From Pseudomonas fulva 12-X (GTDB taxonomy: Bacteria; Pseudomonadota; Gammaproteobacteria; Pseudomonadales; Pseudomonadaceae), in NCBI RefSeq assembly GCF_000213805.1, contig NC_015556.1, positions 806,001 to 870,000 on the forward strand: a stretch of 64,000 nucleotides of DNA. Reading direction: 5' to 3'. Position 1 is the first letter of the stretch; each line of letters starts with the position of its first letter. The translations under genes were made by a program, and so were the position numbers. Positions 28,583 through 38,106 of the stretch are shown one piece after another. Below the pieces are notes generated by a model. That model saw only the letters and a list, made by a program, of their open reading frames with translations. It was not told the DNA's origin and searched no databases.

Positions 28583-29447
28583 GTGACAACATCCTCTCGG
28601 TCGACGGCCTGATGATGCACTTCGGCGGCATCAAGGCGCTCAGCGACGTCAACTTCTCGATCAAACGCCACTCCATCTCCGCGCTGATCGGCCCCAACGG
28701 CGCCGGCAAGACCACGGTGTTCAACTGCCTGACCGGCTTCTACTCGGCCACCGGCGGCAAGATCATGCTCAACGCCCAGGGCCGGCAGACCGACGTCATC
28801 CAGATTCTCGGCGAGCCGTTCCAGGCCGATGATTTCATCAAGCCGGCGCAGTTCGGCTCGCGGCTCTGGTACAAGATGTTCGGCGGCACCCACCTGGTGA
28901 ACCGTGCCGGCCTGGCGCGCACCTTCCAGAACATTCGCCTGTTCAAGGAAATGACCGTGCTGGAAAACCTGCTGGTGGCCCAGCACATGCTCGCCGAGCG
29001 CAGCATGATCAAGGGCATTCTCAACACGCCCGGTTACCGGCGTGCCGAGAACAAGCTGCTGGACACGGCCTTTTACTGGCTGGAAGTGGTCGACCTGGTG
29101 GAGCAGGCCAACCACCTGGCCGGCGAGCTTTCCTACGGCCAGCAGCGCCGCCTGGAAATCGCCCGCGCCATGTGCACCGGCCCCGAGCTGATCTGTCTGG
29201 ACGAACCCGCCGCCGGCCTCAACCCGTCGGAGACCCACGCCCTGAGCAAGATCATCCGCCTGCTGCGCGACGAGCACGGCATGACCGTGCTGCTGATCGA
29301 GCACGACATGGGCATGGTGATGAGCATCAGCGACCACATCATCGTCCTCGACCACGGGCTGGTGATCGCCCAGGGCGGCCCGGATGCCATCAAGAACGAC
29401 CCGAAAGTGATCGCTGCCTACCTCGGCGCGGAAGAGGAGGAAGTGGC

Positions 29448-29451
<4 letters not shown>
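28579..29451 (+). CDS. braF: Branched-chain amino acid ABC transporter, ATPase (LivG type)
   Basis: 290 residues. Walker A is GPNGAGKTT, the ABC signature LSYGQQRRLEIARAM, Walker B LICLDEPAAGLNPSE with the switch His in LLIEHDMG. The roughly 25-residue insertion after Walker A and longer total length separate LivG from LivF. Starts at an ATGA overlap with braE; its TGA overlaps braG by 4 bp. Confidence 0.95.
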
Positions 29452-30176
<725 letters not shown>

Positions 30177-30190
30177 GGGTATAAAAGTGG

Positions 30191-30223
30191 CGGCCGCTGC
30201 AGGGCGATGCTCCGCAGCGGCCG
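30191..30223. terminator. Hairpin between braG and the 23-codon ORF, probably bidirectional
   Basis: 10-bp stem CGGCCGCTGC / GCAGCGGCCG with a 13-base loop. The plus side is followed by TCGTATTT, the minus side by CACTTTTATA, so it could stop both converging transcripts. Confidence 0.6.
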
Positions 30224-30240
30224 TCGTATTTCCGGGCGAT

Positions 30241-30312
30241 TTAACTGGCGCTGCCGCTGGCTGCCTGTGCGTAAGCGGCGAACCAGTGCTGCAGGTTCTC
30301 GATGACGGTCAT
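30241..30312 (-). CDS. Putative 23-residue small protein
   Basis: An ORF too short for normal gene calling: ATG at 30312, TAA at 30241, with an excellent ribosome site (AAGGAGAACG, then ATC before the ATG). The peptide begins MTVIENLQHWFAAYAQ and is amphipathic, with an aromatic middle. It ends 17 bp before a hairpin that would act as its terminator. I do not recognise the family. Support is the ribosome site, the terminator and the amphipathic composition; conservation is untested. Confidence 0.5.
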   Translation of the reverse strand: MTVIENLQHWFAAYAQAASGSAS

Positions 30313-30522
30313 GATCGTTCTCCTTGCGATTCTGAGCTTTAGCCTACGCTCCGCCTAAGCATTCGGCTGCTTGCTTGTCCGGATCGTTTCGATAGTTTTT
30401 CTGGATGGCCTTTCAGGTGGCGATGTGGCTGGCCTGCGGTCTGTTGCCTCAGGTCATGGGAAATGCCCGCCCGATAGGGCACCCTGCAGGCTGTGAACGT
30501 TTTTACTGCCAAGGAGACTCCC

Positions 30523-30972
30523 ATGATTCGCAAGTTTGCCGTCGCCTCCGTGCTGGCTCTGCTCAGCGCGCCGCTGTTGGCTGCCGAATGCTCGGTGGAG
30601 GTGCATTCCACCGACCAGATGACCTTCGATACCAAGGAGATCAAGGTCAGCAAGAGCTGCAAGACCTTCACCATCGACCTCAAGCACGTCGGCAACCTGC
30701 CCAAGCACGTGATGGGTCATAACCTGGTGGTGGCCAAGACCGCCGACGTGCAGGCGATCAGCGCCGACGGCATCGCGGCTGGAGTCGACAAGGATTACCT
30801 GAAGCCCGATGACGCCCGGGTGATCGCCCACACCAAATTGATCGGCGGTGGCGAATCCGACTCGGTGACCTTCGATGTCAGCAAGCTGGACGCTGCAGAC
30901 TCGTACCAGTTCTTCTGCTCCTTCCCCGGCCATGCCGCGCTGATGAAGGGCGCGCTGACTCTGGTCGACTGA
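30523..30972 (+). CDS. azu: Azurin
   Basis: Periplasmic type 1 blue copper protein, an electron carrier. 149 residues with a 20-residue signal peptide ending LLAAECS, which gives the mature [13 protein letters not shown] start. Copper ligands are visible: His in [10 protein letters not shown], and Cys, His, Met in [12 protein letters not shown]. The disulfide Cys pair is AECS and KSCKTF. Good ribosome site AAGGAG. I could not find a convincing ANR box upstream. A strong terminator follows. Confidence 0.96.
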   Translation: MIRKFAVASVLALLSAPLLAAECSVEVHSTDQMTFDTKEIKVSKSCKTFTIDLKHVGNLPKHVMGHNLVVAKTADVQAISADGIAAGVDKDYLKPDDARVIAHTKLIGGGESDSVTFDVSKLDAADSYQFFCSFPGHAALMKGALTLVD

Positions 30973-30988
30973 TTCCCACCTTCGTCTC

Positions 30989-31016
30989 AAGGCCGCTGCC
31001 AGTCAGCGGCCTTTTT
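30989..31016 (+). terminator. Rho-independent terminator of azu
   Basis: 8-bp stem GGCCGCTG / CAGCGGCC, loop CCAGT, then TTTTT. Confidence 0.92.
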
Positions 31017-31126
31017 GTTGGTGCTTCGTGTGCTCGCGGGGAGGATGGGTTTGCCGGCGGACTGGCAAATAAGTGTTCGCTGTCGATGACTCGGCACTCT
31101 CCATTATCCCTTCGCCTGGCCTGGTA

Positions 31127-31354
31127 GGTTTCGCCCTTTACGGGCGAGTCACTTTCTTTGCTTGTGCAAAGAAAGTAAGCAAAGAAACACACCCCTACAT
31201 ACGGCCCCGGCTGCGCCGGGGTTCCCTCATTCCATCACCACTCCAGGGGCACGCTGCGAAGGGCCATCCCTGGCCCATCGCAGCTCTCGCGACATCCATG
31301 TCGCTCAACCCCTTACGCGGTGATTCCACTCGGCCTACTGAAGGGGACTGGGCG
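31127..31354 (+). repeat. Structured dispersed repeat, copy 2
   Basis: About 228 bp. Stem I CGCCC/GGGCG at its start; stem II ACTTTCTTTGC (31151-31161) / GCAAAGAAAGT (31166-31176), a perfect 11-bp hairpin with loop TTGT; stem III CCCCGGC/GCCGGGG; the palindrome GGGCCATCCCTGGCCC; stem V GCGACAT (31289-31295) / ATGTCGC (31298-31304); tail CGGCCTACTGAAGGGG. The stems differ in sequence from copies 1, 3 and 4 while pairing is kept. Confidence 0.82.
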
Positions 31355-31440
31355 TTGCCTATACGATCGCAGCTCTAGAGCAAAAGCAAAACCAGACGCC
31401 ACCGATCTTGAACTGTGGAAATTTTGCAAGCTCGCGCCTT

Positions 31441-31668
31441 GGTCCCGTCAGGAGGCCGAGTGGAGGTGTCGTGTAGGGGGACGAGCCGCATGGATGCGGC
31501 GAGAGGCTTAATGGACCAGGGATGGCCCATGTAAGCCGGCCCCCGGAGCGGCGCCGGAACGAGGGAAGTTTCGCGTAGCGAAACCCGTATGTCGGGGTGC
31601 CCTTCTTTGGCACACCTTTCTTGGGCAAGCAAGAAAGGTGTGGCGCCCGTAAGGGGCGCAACACAATG
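31441..31668 (-). repeat. Structured dispersed repeat, copy 3 (inverted relative to copy 2)
   Basis: On the minus strand the same order of elements: stem I GCGCCC/GGGCGC, stem II CACCTTTCTTG/CAAGAAAGGTG (31613-31640), stem III GTTTCGC/GCGAAAC, a weaker GGGCCATCCCTGG block, stem V GCCGCAT/ATGCGGC (31485-31500) and the tail. Only 86 bp separates it from copy 2, so the two face each other head to head at their tails. Confidence 0.82.
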
Positions 31669-31803
31669 GTTCAGTAGACGCGGTAATGGAGAGTGCGAAG
31701 CCAGTAGGTGATACGCACACAATCTAGCCGGTTCGTGTTAATCCGCAGCTACCGCACCATGCAGGAAATATTTTTGCGCATGAAAATCAGGGAGTTGTAC
31801 GGG

Positions 31804-32179
31804 TTACCCACAAGCCCTGTTGATAAGCCTGTATCGATCATGTGCAAAAGGCCGTGCAGCGCTCTGGCGACGTGGGCTGCCGGGTATAGCGCTATTTTTG
31901 ATCAGTGCTGATAACGCTTTGCAAACAAGATGTTAGTTGAGTGAAGAGCGTGGTTATCAACTTTTCCCCGGTTGCTGTGCGCAGTACTGTGGATAAGGTG
32001 AGCATGCCCGGCTGCAGGCCTCTGGATGTGAGGCTTACAGGCGATTGATCGTTATTTGATCAGTCTGTCGGGAGGCGAAAAAACACTGCCACGTCAACAA
32101 TTACTTCAACGATTTCAGTGCGTTGAAGGCGACTTACAGCAAGCTTGTCCACGGAAGGTGTGGAGCACGCTGTGGATAA
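31804..32179. other. Cluster of DnaA boxes (origin-like or DnaA-titrating locus)
   Basis: Two perfect boxes TGTGGATAA at 31988-31996 and 32171-32179. Near matches: TTACCCACA 31804-31812, TGTTGATAA 31818-31826 and TTGTCCACG 32145-32153, with weaker ones at 31906 and 31954. AT-rich GATCGTTATTTGATCAG lies between at about 32047. There is no gene from azu to the TetR gene (30973-32252), and no dnaA, dnaN or rpmH, so it is not the standard Pseudomonas oriC locus. A datA/DARS-like site or a remnant origin are alternatives. Confidence 0.6.
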
Positions 32180-32252
32180 GGTGCGCGCATTGTCTTCCAG
32201 GCCGCGAGCCGTGGGCGCTGGCGCGGTCTGGTCGTTTTTTGCTCAGTGCGGT

Positions 32253-32888
32253 TCAGCGCTTGTCGCTGGCACTCAGGCCGCGCCAGCGTTTGGCGCCGAT
32301 CAGGATAAAACGCAGCTGCTCGATCATCTTGGTTTCCGGCCGGCGGTGGGCGGGCAGGGCGGTGGCCTGCGGGTCGATCAGCTCGGGCAGGGTGGCGAAC
32401 ACGGTCTTCACCACCAGGTCGGCCAGCATGCTGCGCGCTGCCTCGTCGAGGTGCTGCAGCTTGGGCATCAGGCTCAGGTCGCTGGTCAGGTCGGCGGCGA
32501 TGTCGTCGCGAAAGGTCGCCAGTGCCTGGCGTACCGGCAGCGAGCCGCCGTACTGCTCACGGGCGAGAAACAGGAACTGGCCACGGTGCTGCTCCACGGC
32601 GCGCAGGAAGATCTGCACCGAGGCATCGATGATGCCGCCCAGCTCGAACTCGTTGCGGCGCACCTGGCGCAGGGTGGTGCGGAAGGTTTCGCCGACCTCG
32701 GCCACCAGGGCCAGGCCCAGGGCGTCCATGTCCTTGAAGTGGCGGTAGAAACCGGTAGGCACGATACCGGCGGCCCGCGCCACTTCACGCAGGCTCAGGC
32801 TGCTGAAGGCTCGGCCACTGTCCAGCAGCTCACGCGCGGCGTCCATCAGCGCCTGGCGGGTGGGGTGGTGGTGCTGGCGTGCTGGCAT
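32253..32888 (-). CDS. TetR-family regulator, FabR/DesT-like
   Basis: 211 residues. The HTH FSSLSLREVARAAGIVPTGF followed by YRHFKDMDALGLALV is very like the fatty-acid regulators FabR and DesT, which sense the saturated/unsaturated acyl-CoA balance; this is family similarity, not proof of ligand. The C-terminal LRFILIGAKRWRGL also fits. No desaturase genes are adjacent. It is next to the DnaA-box cluster; its own promoter lies in the gap before the terminator at 32926. Confidence 0.85.
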   Translation of the reverse strand: MPARQHHHPTRQALMDAARELLDSGRAFSSLSLREVARAAGIVPTGFYRHFKDMDALGLALVAEVGETFRTTLRQVRRNEFELGGIIDASVQIFLRAVEQHRGQFLFLAREQYGGSLPVRQALATFRDDIAADLTSDLSLMPKLQHLDEAARSMLADLVVKTVFATLPELIDPQATALPAHRRPETKMIEQLRFILIGAKRWRGLSASDKR

Positions 32889-32925
32889 GAATCACGTCCT
32901 TGTCGGGTTCGAGGCCCCATCCTAA

Positions 32926-32954
32926 AACAAAAAACCCCGCCAAGGGGCGGGGTT
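32926..32954 (-). terminator. Rho-independent terminator of zapG
   Basis: Stem CCCCGCC / GGCGGGG with loop AAGG, extended by AA/TT; on the minus strand it is followed by a T-run (A-rich 32926-32934 on the plus strand). Lies 22 bp after the stop at 32976. Confidence 0.9.
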
Positions 32955-32975
32955 CGGGTATCGCTGGCTAGCGAC

Positions 32976-33416
32976 TCAGTAACGGTTTTTCAGGCCGTAG
33001 CTCTCGTCGAGCATGCCCGGTACGTCGCCGGTCTTGGGCGCATAGTCCTTGGGGATTTCCATGTCGCGCGGCGGCGTCAGGCGCTCGCGCTTGTCGCTGC
33101 TCGGCTCGGCGTGCAGGGTGGCGAGCAGGCGCTGGCGGGTCACTTCGTCGAGCGCCAGGCGGTCGGCACCGTGGGACAGGTGCTCCTGAACGTCGTGGTA
33201 ACTCTGGGTCAGTTTCTTGACCAGATTGGCGGTGGTGTTGAAGTGGGTGACCACCTCGTTCTGATAGGCCTCGAAACGTTCCTGCATCTCGTCCAGCTGG
33301 CGCTGCGTGCGGCTGGGGGCTGCATTGGGCGCGACGCGGGCGATCAGGAAACCGATGGCGATGCCAGCGACCAGGGTAACTGCCGGTAGCAACCAGGCGG
33401 TGAGCGTCTGTTCCAC
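32976..33416 (-). CDS. zapG: ZapG/YhcB-family membrane protein (DUF1043)
   Basis: 146 residues: one N-terminal transmembrane segment (WLLPAVTLVAGIAIGFLIA) followed by a cytoplasmic coiled coil (QRQLDEMQERFEAYQNEVV) and a flexible tail. YhcB/ZapG links cell division and envelope growth in gammaproteobacteria. Its place beside the alpha/beta hydrolase and trpS is the same as PA4441-PA4439. Own terminator downstream. Confidence 0.88.
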   Translation of the reverse strand: MEQTLTAWLLPAVTLVAGIAIGFLIARVAPNAAPSRTQRQLDEMQERFEAYQNEVVTHFNTTANLVKKLTQSYHDVQEHLSHGADRLALDEVTRQRLLATLHAEPSSDKRERLTPPRDMEIPKDYAPKTGDVPGMLDESYGLKNRY

Positions 33417-33589
33417 GAGTCCTTCCTCTCTAAACGGCTTTGCTTTACGTTAACGGCTGGAACCTGCGCTGTACACCGCTAAGTGCGTGTAGGCGAAGGT
33501 GTTTTAAGGTGTTGATCCGGCAACGCGCAGACGCGGTGCGGGTACATCGTTCGACGAGTCGACCCGATTGAAGGTCACGGAGTTCACTG

Positions 33590-34219
33590 TTGCTGATCCG
33601 CGAAACCCCCACGATGATCGACGGCCCGAGCGGCCAGCTGGAAGCCCTTTGCCTGGAAGTCGCCGACGCACGCGGCGTCGCGCTGATCTGCCACCCCAAC
33701 CCGGTGCAGGGCGGCACCATGCTCAACAAGGTGGTGTCGACGCTGCAGCGCACCGCCCGCGACGCCGGCTATCACACCCTGCGTTTCAACTACCGCGGCG
33801 TGGGCGCCAGTGCCGGTAGCCACGACATGGGCACCGGTGAAGTCGACGACGCCGAAGCCGTCGCCCACTGGCTGCGCGAGCGTTACCCGGATCTGCCGAT
33901 CACCCTGATGGGTTTTTCCTTCGGCGGTTTCGTGGCGGCTGCCCTGGGCGGTCGTCTGGAGCAGCAGGGCGTCGAGCCGGCGAAGCTGTTCATGATCGCC
34001 CCGGCCGTCACCCGCCTGACCGCCGAAACGCCGCCGGCCGAGCGTTGCCCGCTGGTGATGATTCAGCCGGACGCCGACGAGGTGATCGAGCCGCAGCGCG
34101 TCTACGACTGGTCGGCCAACCTCGGGCGTGCCCACGAACTGCTGAAAGTGGCAGAATGCGGCCACTTTTTTCACGGCAAGCTGACCGATCTCAAGGATCT
34201 GCTGCTGCCTCGCCTCTGA
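33590..34219 (+). CDS. Alpha/beta hydrolase (COG2945 type)
   Basis: 209 residues from a TTG at 33590, which matches the MLIRETP beginning of relatives as I recall them; an ATG at 33614 is the alternative. Family marks: [26 protein letters not shown], nucleophile elbow [11 protein letters not shown] with serine, acid in [10 protein letters not shown] and catalytic His in [12 protein letters not shown]. Cytoplasmic, substrate unknown. Divergent from zapG, 62 bp before trpS. Confidence 0.85.
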   Translation: MLIRETPTMIDGPSGQLEALCLEVADARGVALICHPNPVQGGTMLNKVVSTLQRTARDAGYHTLRFNYRGVGASAGSHDMGTGEVDDAEAVAHWLRERYPDLPITLMGFSFGGFVAAALGGRLEQQGVEPAKLFMIAPAVTRLTAETPPAERCPLVMIQPDADEVIEPQRVYDWSANLGRAHELLKVAECGHFFHGKLTDLKDLLLPRL

Positions 34220-34281
34220 TCTGCGCGTGCCACTGCGGCACGGCATATCCTCAAGATGGTCCACGTAAAGCGAACCTGAAC

Positions 34282-35631
34282 ATGACCACTCGTATCCTCA
34301 CCGGTATTACTACCACCGGCACGCCGCACCTGGGCAACTATGCCGGTGCGATTCGCCCGGCCATCGTCGCCAGCCGCCGCGCCGACATGGATTCCTTCTA
34401 CTTCCTGGCCGACTACCACGCGCTGATCAAGTGCGATAACCCGGCACGCATCCAGCGTTCGCGCCTGGAGATCGCCGCCACCTGGCTGGCGCTGGGCCTG
34501 GATACCGACAAGGCGACCTTCTATCGCCAGTCCGACATTCCGGAAATCCCCGAGCTGTGCTGGCTGCTGACCTGCGTGGCCGGCAAGGGGCTGCTCAACC
34601 GCGCCCACGCCTACAAGGCCTCGGTGGACAAGAACGTGGAAGCCGGTGAAGACCCTGACGCCGGCGTTACTATGGGCCTGTTCAGCTACCCGGTGCTGAT
34701 GGCCGCGGACATTCTGATGTTCAACGCCCAGAAGGTGCCGGTCGGCCGCGACCAGATCCAGCATGTGGAAATGGCCCGCGACATCGGCCAGCGCTTCAAC
34801 CACCTGTTCGGCCAGGGCAAGGACCTGTTCAAGCTGCCCGAAGTGGTGATCGAGGAAGACGTGGCCACCTTGCCAGGCCTCGACGGCCGCAAGATGAGCA
34901 AGAGCTACGACAACACCATTCCGCTGTTCGGCAGCTCCAAGCAGCTCAAGGACGCCGTGGCGCGCATCGTCACCGACTCCCGCCAGCCGGGCGAGGCGAA
35001 GGATCCGGACAACTCGCACCTGTTCACCATCTACCAGGCCTTTGCCGCACCGACCCAGCAGGCGGATTTCCGCGCCGCTCTGCTCGGCGGCCTGGCCTGG
35101 GGCGAGGCCAAGCAGGCGCTCTATGAACTGCTGGAAGCCGAACTGGGCGAGGCGCGCGAGCGTTACCACGCCCTGATCGCCCGTCCGGCGGATCTGGAAG
35201 ACATCCTGCTGGCCGGCGCCGCCAAAGCGCGCAAGATCGCCACGCCGTTCCTCGGCGAGCTGCGTGAAGCGGTGGGCCTGCGCTCGTTCCGCGAGCAGGT
35301 GCAGGTGGCCACGGACAGCAAGAAGAAGGCCGCCAAGCGCGCCCGCTTCGTCAGCTTCCGCGACGAGGACGGCAGCTTCCGCTTCCGCCTGCTCGATGCC
35401 GACGGCGAGCAGCTGCTGTTGTCGCCAGCCTTCGCCGATGGCAAGGCAGCCGGGCAGGCGAGCAAGGGCCTGCAGAGCGGCGAGCCGCTGGACATCCGCG
35501 TTCAGGGCAATGCCTTCGGTGTGTGGCTGAACGATCAGCTGGTCGGCGAAAGCCCGGCCTTCGCCGATGCCGCCGCCGTCGAGGTAGCCATCGCCCGCCT
35601 GCGTGACGCCCTGGCGCCGGAAGAAGCCTGA
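34282..35631 (+). CDS. trpS: Tryptophanyl-tRNA synthetase with C-terminal extension
   Basis: Charges tRNA-Trp. 449 residues, about 115 more than E. coli TrpS. The HIGH-like motif is [10 protein letters not shown] near residue 15, the KMSKS loop [10 protein letters not shown] near 203. Residues about 353-449, after a lysine-rich linker ([12 protein letters not shown]), form a separate domain: [20 protein letters not shown] then [20 protein letters not shown], which resembles the YegP/DUF1508 fold. The ATG at 34282 gives [16 protein letters not shown]; a longer frame upstream is not conserved. Confidence 0.95.
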   Translation: MTTRILTGITTTGTPHLGNYAGAIRPAIVASRRADMDSFYFLADYHALIKCDNPARIQRSRLEIAATWLALGLDTDKATFYRQSDIPEIPELCWLLTCVAGKGLLNRAHAYKASVDKNVEAGEDPDAGVTMGLFSYPVLMAADILMFNAQKVPVGRDQIQHVEMARDIGQRFNHLFGQGKDLFKLPEVVIEEDVATLPGLDGRKMSKSYDNTIPLFGSSKQLKDAVARIVTDSRQPGEAKDPDNSHLFTIYQAFAAPTQQADFRAALLGGLAWGEAKQALYELLEAELGEARERYHALIARPADLEDILLAGAAKARKIATPFLGELREAVGLRSFREQVQVATDSKKKAAKRARFVSFRDEDGSFRFRLLDADGEQLLLSPAFADGKAAGQASKGLQSGEPLDIRVQGNAFGVWLNDQLVGESPAFADAAAVEVAIARLRDALAPEEA

Positions 35632-35663
35632 CACCATTGGCGCGCGTCGCGGTCTGAGCCTGC

Positions 35664-35693
35664 GCGCCGGCGGATGCCGAATCCGCCCGGCGC
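35664..35693 (+). other. GC-rich hairpin after trpS
   Basis: GCGCCGGCGGAT pairs with ATCCGCCCGGCGC (one bulge) around GCCGA. No T-run, so termination would have to be Rho-assisted; it could also be an mRNA 3' stabiliser or a leader stem of zapE. Confidence 0.4.
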
Positions 35694-35806
35694 CTGCGCT
35701 GCCCTGGGGGCGAGGCTAAAACCTCGCCAGCCATAGGGCCTATTTGCCAATCCCCGGGGGCGTCGTTAAAGTGTCGCCCCCGCTTCACTTGCCCGGTTTT
35801 CGCACT

Positions 35807-36901
35807 ATGACTCCGCTCGAACGCTACCAGGCCGACCTCAAACGTCCGGACTTCTTTCACGATGCTGCCCAGGAAAAGGCCGTGCGCCACCTGCAGCGCC
35901 TGTATGACGAGTTGATCGCCGACGAGCGCAACAAGCCCGGTGTGCTCGGCAAGCTGTTCGGCAAGAAATCCGCCACCCCGGTCAAGGGCCTGTATTTCTG
36001 GGGCGGCGTCGGCCGTGGCAAGACCTACCTGGTCGACACCTTCTTCGACGCCCTGCCGTTCAAGGAAAAGGAGCGCACCCACTTCCACCGCTTCATGAAG
36101 CGCGTGCACGAAGAGATGCGTTCGCTCAAGGACGTGAAGAACCCGCTGACGGTGATCGGCAAGCGTTTCTCCGAGCAGTTCCGGGTGATCTGCTTCGACG
36201 AATTCTTCGTCTCCGACATCACCGACGCGATGATCCTGGCGACCCTGCTCGAAGAGCTGTTCAAGAACGGCGTGACCCTGGTGGCCACTTCCAACATCGT
36301 GCCGGACGGTCTCTACAAGGACGGCCTGCAGCGCGCGCGCTTCCTGCCGGCGATCGAGCTCTTGAAGGTGCACACCGAGATCGTCAACGTCGACAGCGGC
36401 ATCGACTACCGCCTGCGCGCACTGGAGCAGGCCGAGCTGTTCCACTTCCCGCTGGGCGAAGCAGCCGAGCAAAGCCTGGAAAAGAGCTTCAAGAGCCTGC
36501 TGCACGAGAACACCACCGTGCAGGAAAACGAATCGCTGATGATCGAGAACCGCGCCATCGTCGCGCGCAAGGTCGGCGGTGACGTCGGCTGGTTCGATTT
36601 CCGCGAGCTGTGCGACGGCCCGCGCAGCCAGAACGACTACATCGAACTGGGCAAGATCTTCCACTCGGTGATTCTCGCCAACGTCGAGCAGATGAGCGTG
36701 GCCAAGGAAGACATGGCGCGGCGCTTCATCAACCTGGTCGACGAGTTCTACGACCGCAACGTCAAGCTGATCATCTCCGCCGAAGTGGAGCTCAAGGATC
36801 TGTACACCGGCGGGCGCCTGAGCTTCGAGTTTCAGCGTACCCTGAGCCGCTTGCTGGAAATGCAGTCCCACGAGTTCCTGTCGCGCCCGCACAAGCCCTG
36901 A
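35807..36901 (+). CDS. zapE: Cell division ATPase ZapE (AFG1 family)
   Basis: 364 residues. Walker A is GGVGRGKTYL, the lid and Walker B region VICFDEFFVSDITDAM, sensor motif LVATSNIVPDGLY. ZapE destabilises FtsZ polymers at constriction in E. coli; AFG1 relatives act in mitochondrial protein quality control. The ATG at 35807 (MTPLERYQADLKRPDF) is the conserved start. A strong hairpin terminator follows. Confidence 0.94.
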   Translation: MTPLERYQADLKRPDFFHDAAQEKAVRHLQRLYDELIADERNKPGVLGKLFGKKSATPVKGLYFWGGVGRGKTYLVDTFFDALPFKEKERTHFHRFMKRVHEEMRSLKDVKNPLTVIGKRFSEQFRVICFDEFFVSDITDAMILATLLEELFKNGVTLVATSNIVPDGLYKDGLQRARFLPAIELLKVHTEIVNVDSGIDYRLRALEQAELFHFPLGEAAEQSLEKSFKSLLHENTTVQENESLMIENRAIVARKVGGDVGWFDFRELCDGPRSQNDYIELGKIFHSVILANVEQMSVAKEDMARRFINLVDEFYDRNVKLIISAEVELKDLYTGGRLSFEFQRTLSRLLEMQSHEFLSRPHKP

Positions 36902-36920
36902 TCGGCCCGCCGCGACGGCA

Positions 36921-36967
36921 AAGGCCGCACGCCCGCTTCCAGACCGGAAGCACGGCGTGCGGCCTTT
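36921..36967. terminator. Terminator between zapE and the GlxA-type regulator
   Basis: 11-bp stem GGCCGCACGCC / GGCGTGCGGCC with an inner CTTCC/GGAAG stem; TTTTT follows on the plus side and a short T-run on the minus side, so it may serve both convergent genes. Confidence 0.85.
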
Positions 36968-36973
36968 TTCGTT

Positions 36974-37978
36974 TCAGCCTGCGGGCTGCACCTGCTGCTG
37001 GAACTGCTGACGGTAGTGGTTGGGCGACAGCCCCGTGTGCTGGCGGAACAGGCGGGCGAAGAAGCTGGCATCGTCATAGCCGATTTCATAGCTGACCGCC
37101 TTGATGCTCTTCGCCGATGACGACAGCAAGCCCTTTGCGGTTTCGATGCGCAGGCGCTGCAGGTAGTACAGCGGCTTGTCGCCGGTGGCGGCGTGGAAAC
37201 GGCGCATGAAGTTGCGGATGCTCATGCCGTGGTCGCGGGCCACATCCTCGAAGCGGAAGCGTTCGGCGAAGTGCTCCTCGAGCCACTGCTGGATCTGCAG
37301 GATCTTGGTGTCCTGGTGCTGCTTCTGGCCGCCGAAGCCGATGCGCCCCGGGGTGTAGCTGCGGCGCACTTCGTAGAGGATGTCGCGGGCCACGCTCTGC
37401 GCCACGCTGGTGCCGCAGAAACGCTCGATCAGGTAGATGTACAGATCGCACGCCGAGGTCGGGCCGGCCACGCAGTAGAGGTTGTCGGCGTCGGTCAGGT
37501 GCTTGTCCTGATTCAGCGCCACCTGCGGGAAGCGCTTGGCGAATTCGCTGAAGAAACGCCAGCAGGTGGTCGCCTCCTTGCCTTCCAGCAGGCCGGCGGC
37601 AGCCATCCAGTACACGCCGTTGGCCTCGCCGCACAGGCTGGCACCGGCGGCGTGGCGGGCACGCAGCCAGTCGAACACCTGAGGGTAACGGCTGCACAGG
37701 GCGTCGTAGTCGTCCCAGAAGGCCGGCAGGATGATCAGCTGGGCCTCGTTGTCGAGCGGGCCGTCGACCGGCAGTTGCACGCCGCTGAAACTGGTGACGG
37801 GCAGGCCGTCCGGGCTGACCAGGCGTACCTCGAAGGTCGGCACCAGGCCGAGGCCCTGATGCTTGCCGTGGCGCAGGCCGGCCATATGGAAGAAATCTCT
37901 GGCCTGCATGAGGGTCGAAGCGAATACGCCGGGCGTGGCGAGAATGCTCACGCGCGTGAGTGGGGACTGGCTGGGCAT
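36974..37978 (-). CDS. GlxA-type AraC-family regulator (DJ-1/PfpI-like sensor domain)
   Basis: 334 residues. The N-terminal domain (VSILATPGVFASTLMQARDF, SLCGEANGVYWMAAAGLLEG) is a DJ-1/PfpI-type amidotransferase fold with a cysteine (CGEANG) at the usual elbow. The C-terminal domain has two AraC HTHs (RFRFEDVARDHGMSIRNFMR and KAVSYEIGYDDASFFARLFR). Relatives include GbdR, CdhR and ArgR of P. aeruginosa, which sense amine compounds; the ligand here is unknown. Lone gene facing zapE. Confidence 0.88.
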   Translation of the reverse strand: MPSQSPLTRVSILATPGVFASTLMQARDFFHMAGLRHGKHQGLGLVPTFEVRLVSPDGLPVTSFSGVQLPVDGPLDNEAQLIILPAFWDDYDALCSRYPQVFDWLRARHAAGASLCGEANGVYWMAAAGLLEGKEATTCWRFFSEFAKRFPQVALNQDKHLTDADNLYCVAGPTSACDLYIYLIERFCGTSVAQSVARDILYEVRRSYTPGRIGFGGQKQHQDTKILQIQQWLEEHFAERFRFEDVARDHGMSIRNFMRRFHAATGDKPLYYLQRLRIETAKGLLSSSAKSIKAVSYEIGYDDASFFARLFRQHTGLSPNHYRQQFQQQVQPAG

Positions 37979-38106
37979 GGTTGTTGTTCTTGTTCGAGTG
38001 ATTATCGGCCTGAGGGTAAAGCCGTCAGGTTTCGGCTGAATCGTCTTCTTTTATATGGGCTGCGTCCAGCCCGGTCTTGCAAGTCTGTGCTGGGAGAGAG
38101 GTTGTC

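Noticed and set aside
30321..30522. ANR box in the azurin promoter
   Set aside because: I looked for TTGAC/T-N4-G/ATCAA and found no convincing match.
31804..32179. Calling this region the chromosomal oriC
   Set aside because: Pseudomonas oriC lies beside dnaA/rpmH, which are absent; box number and spacing alone are not enough.
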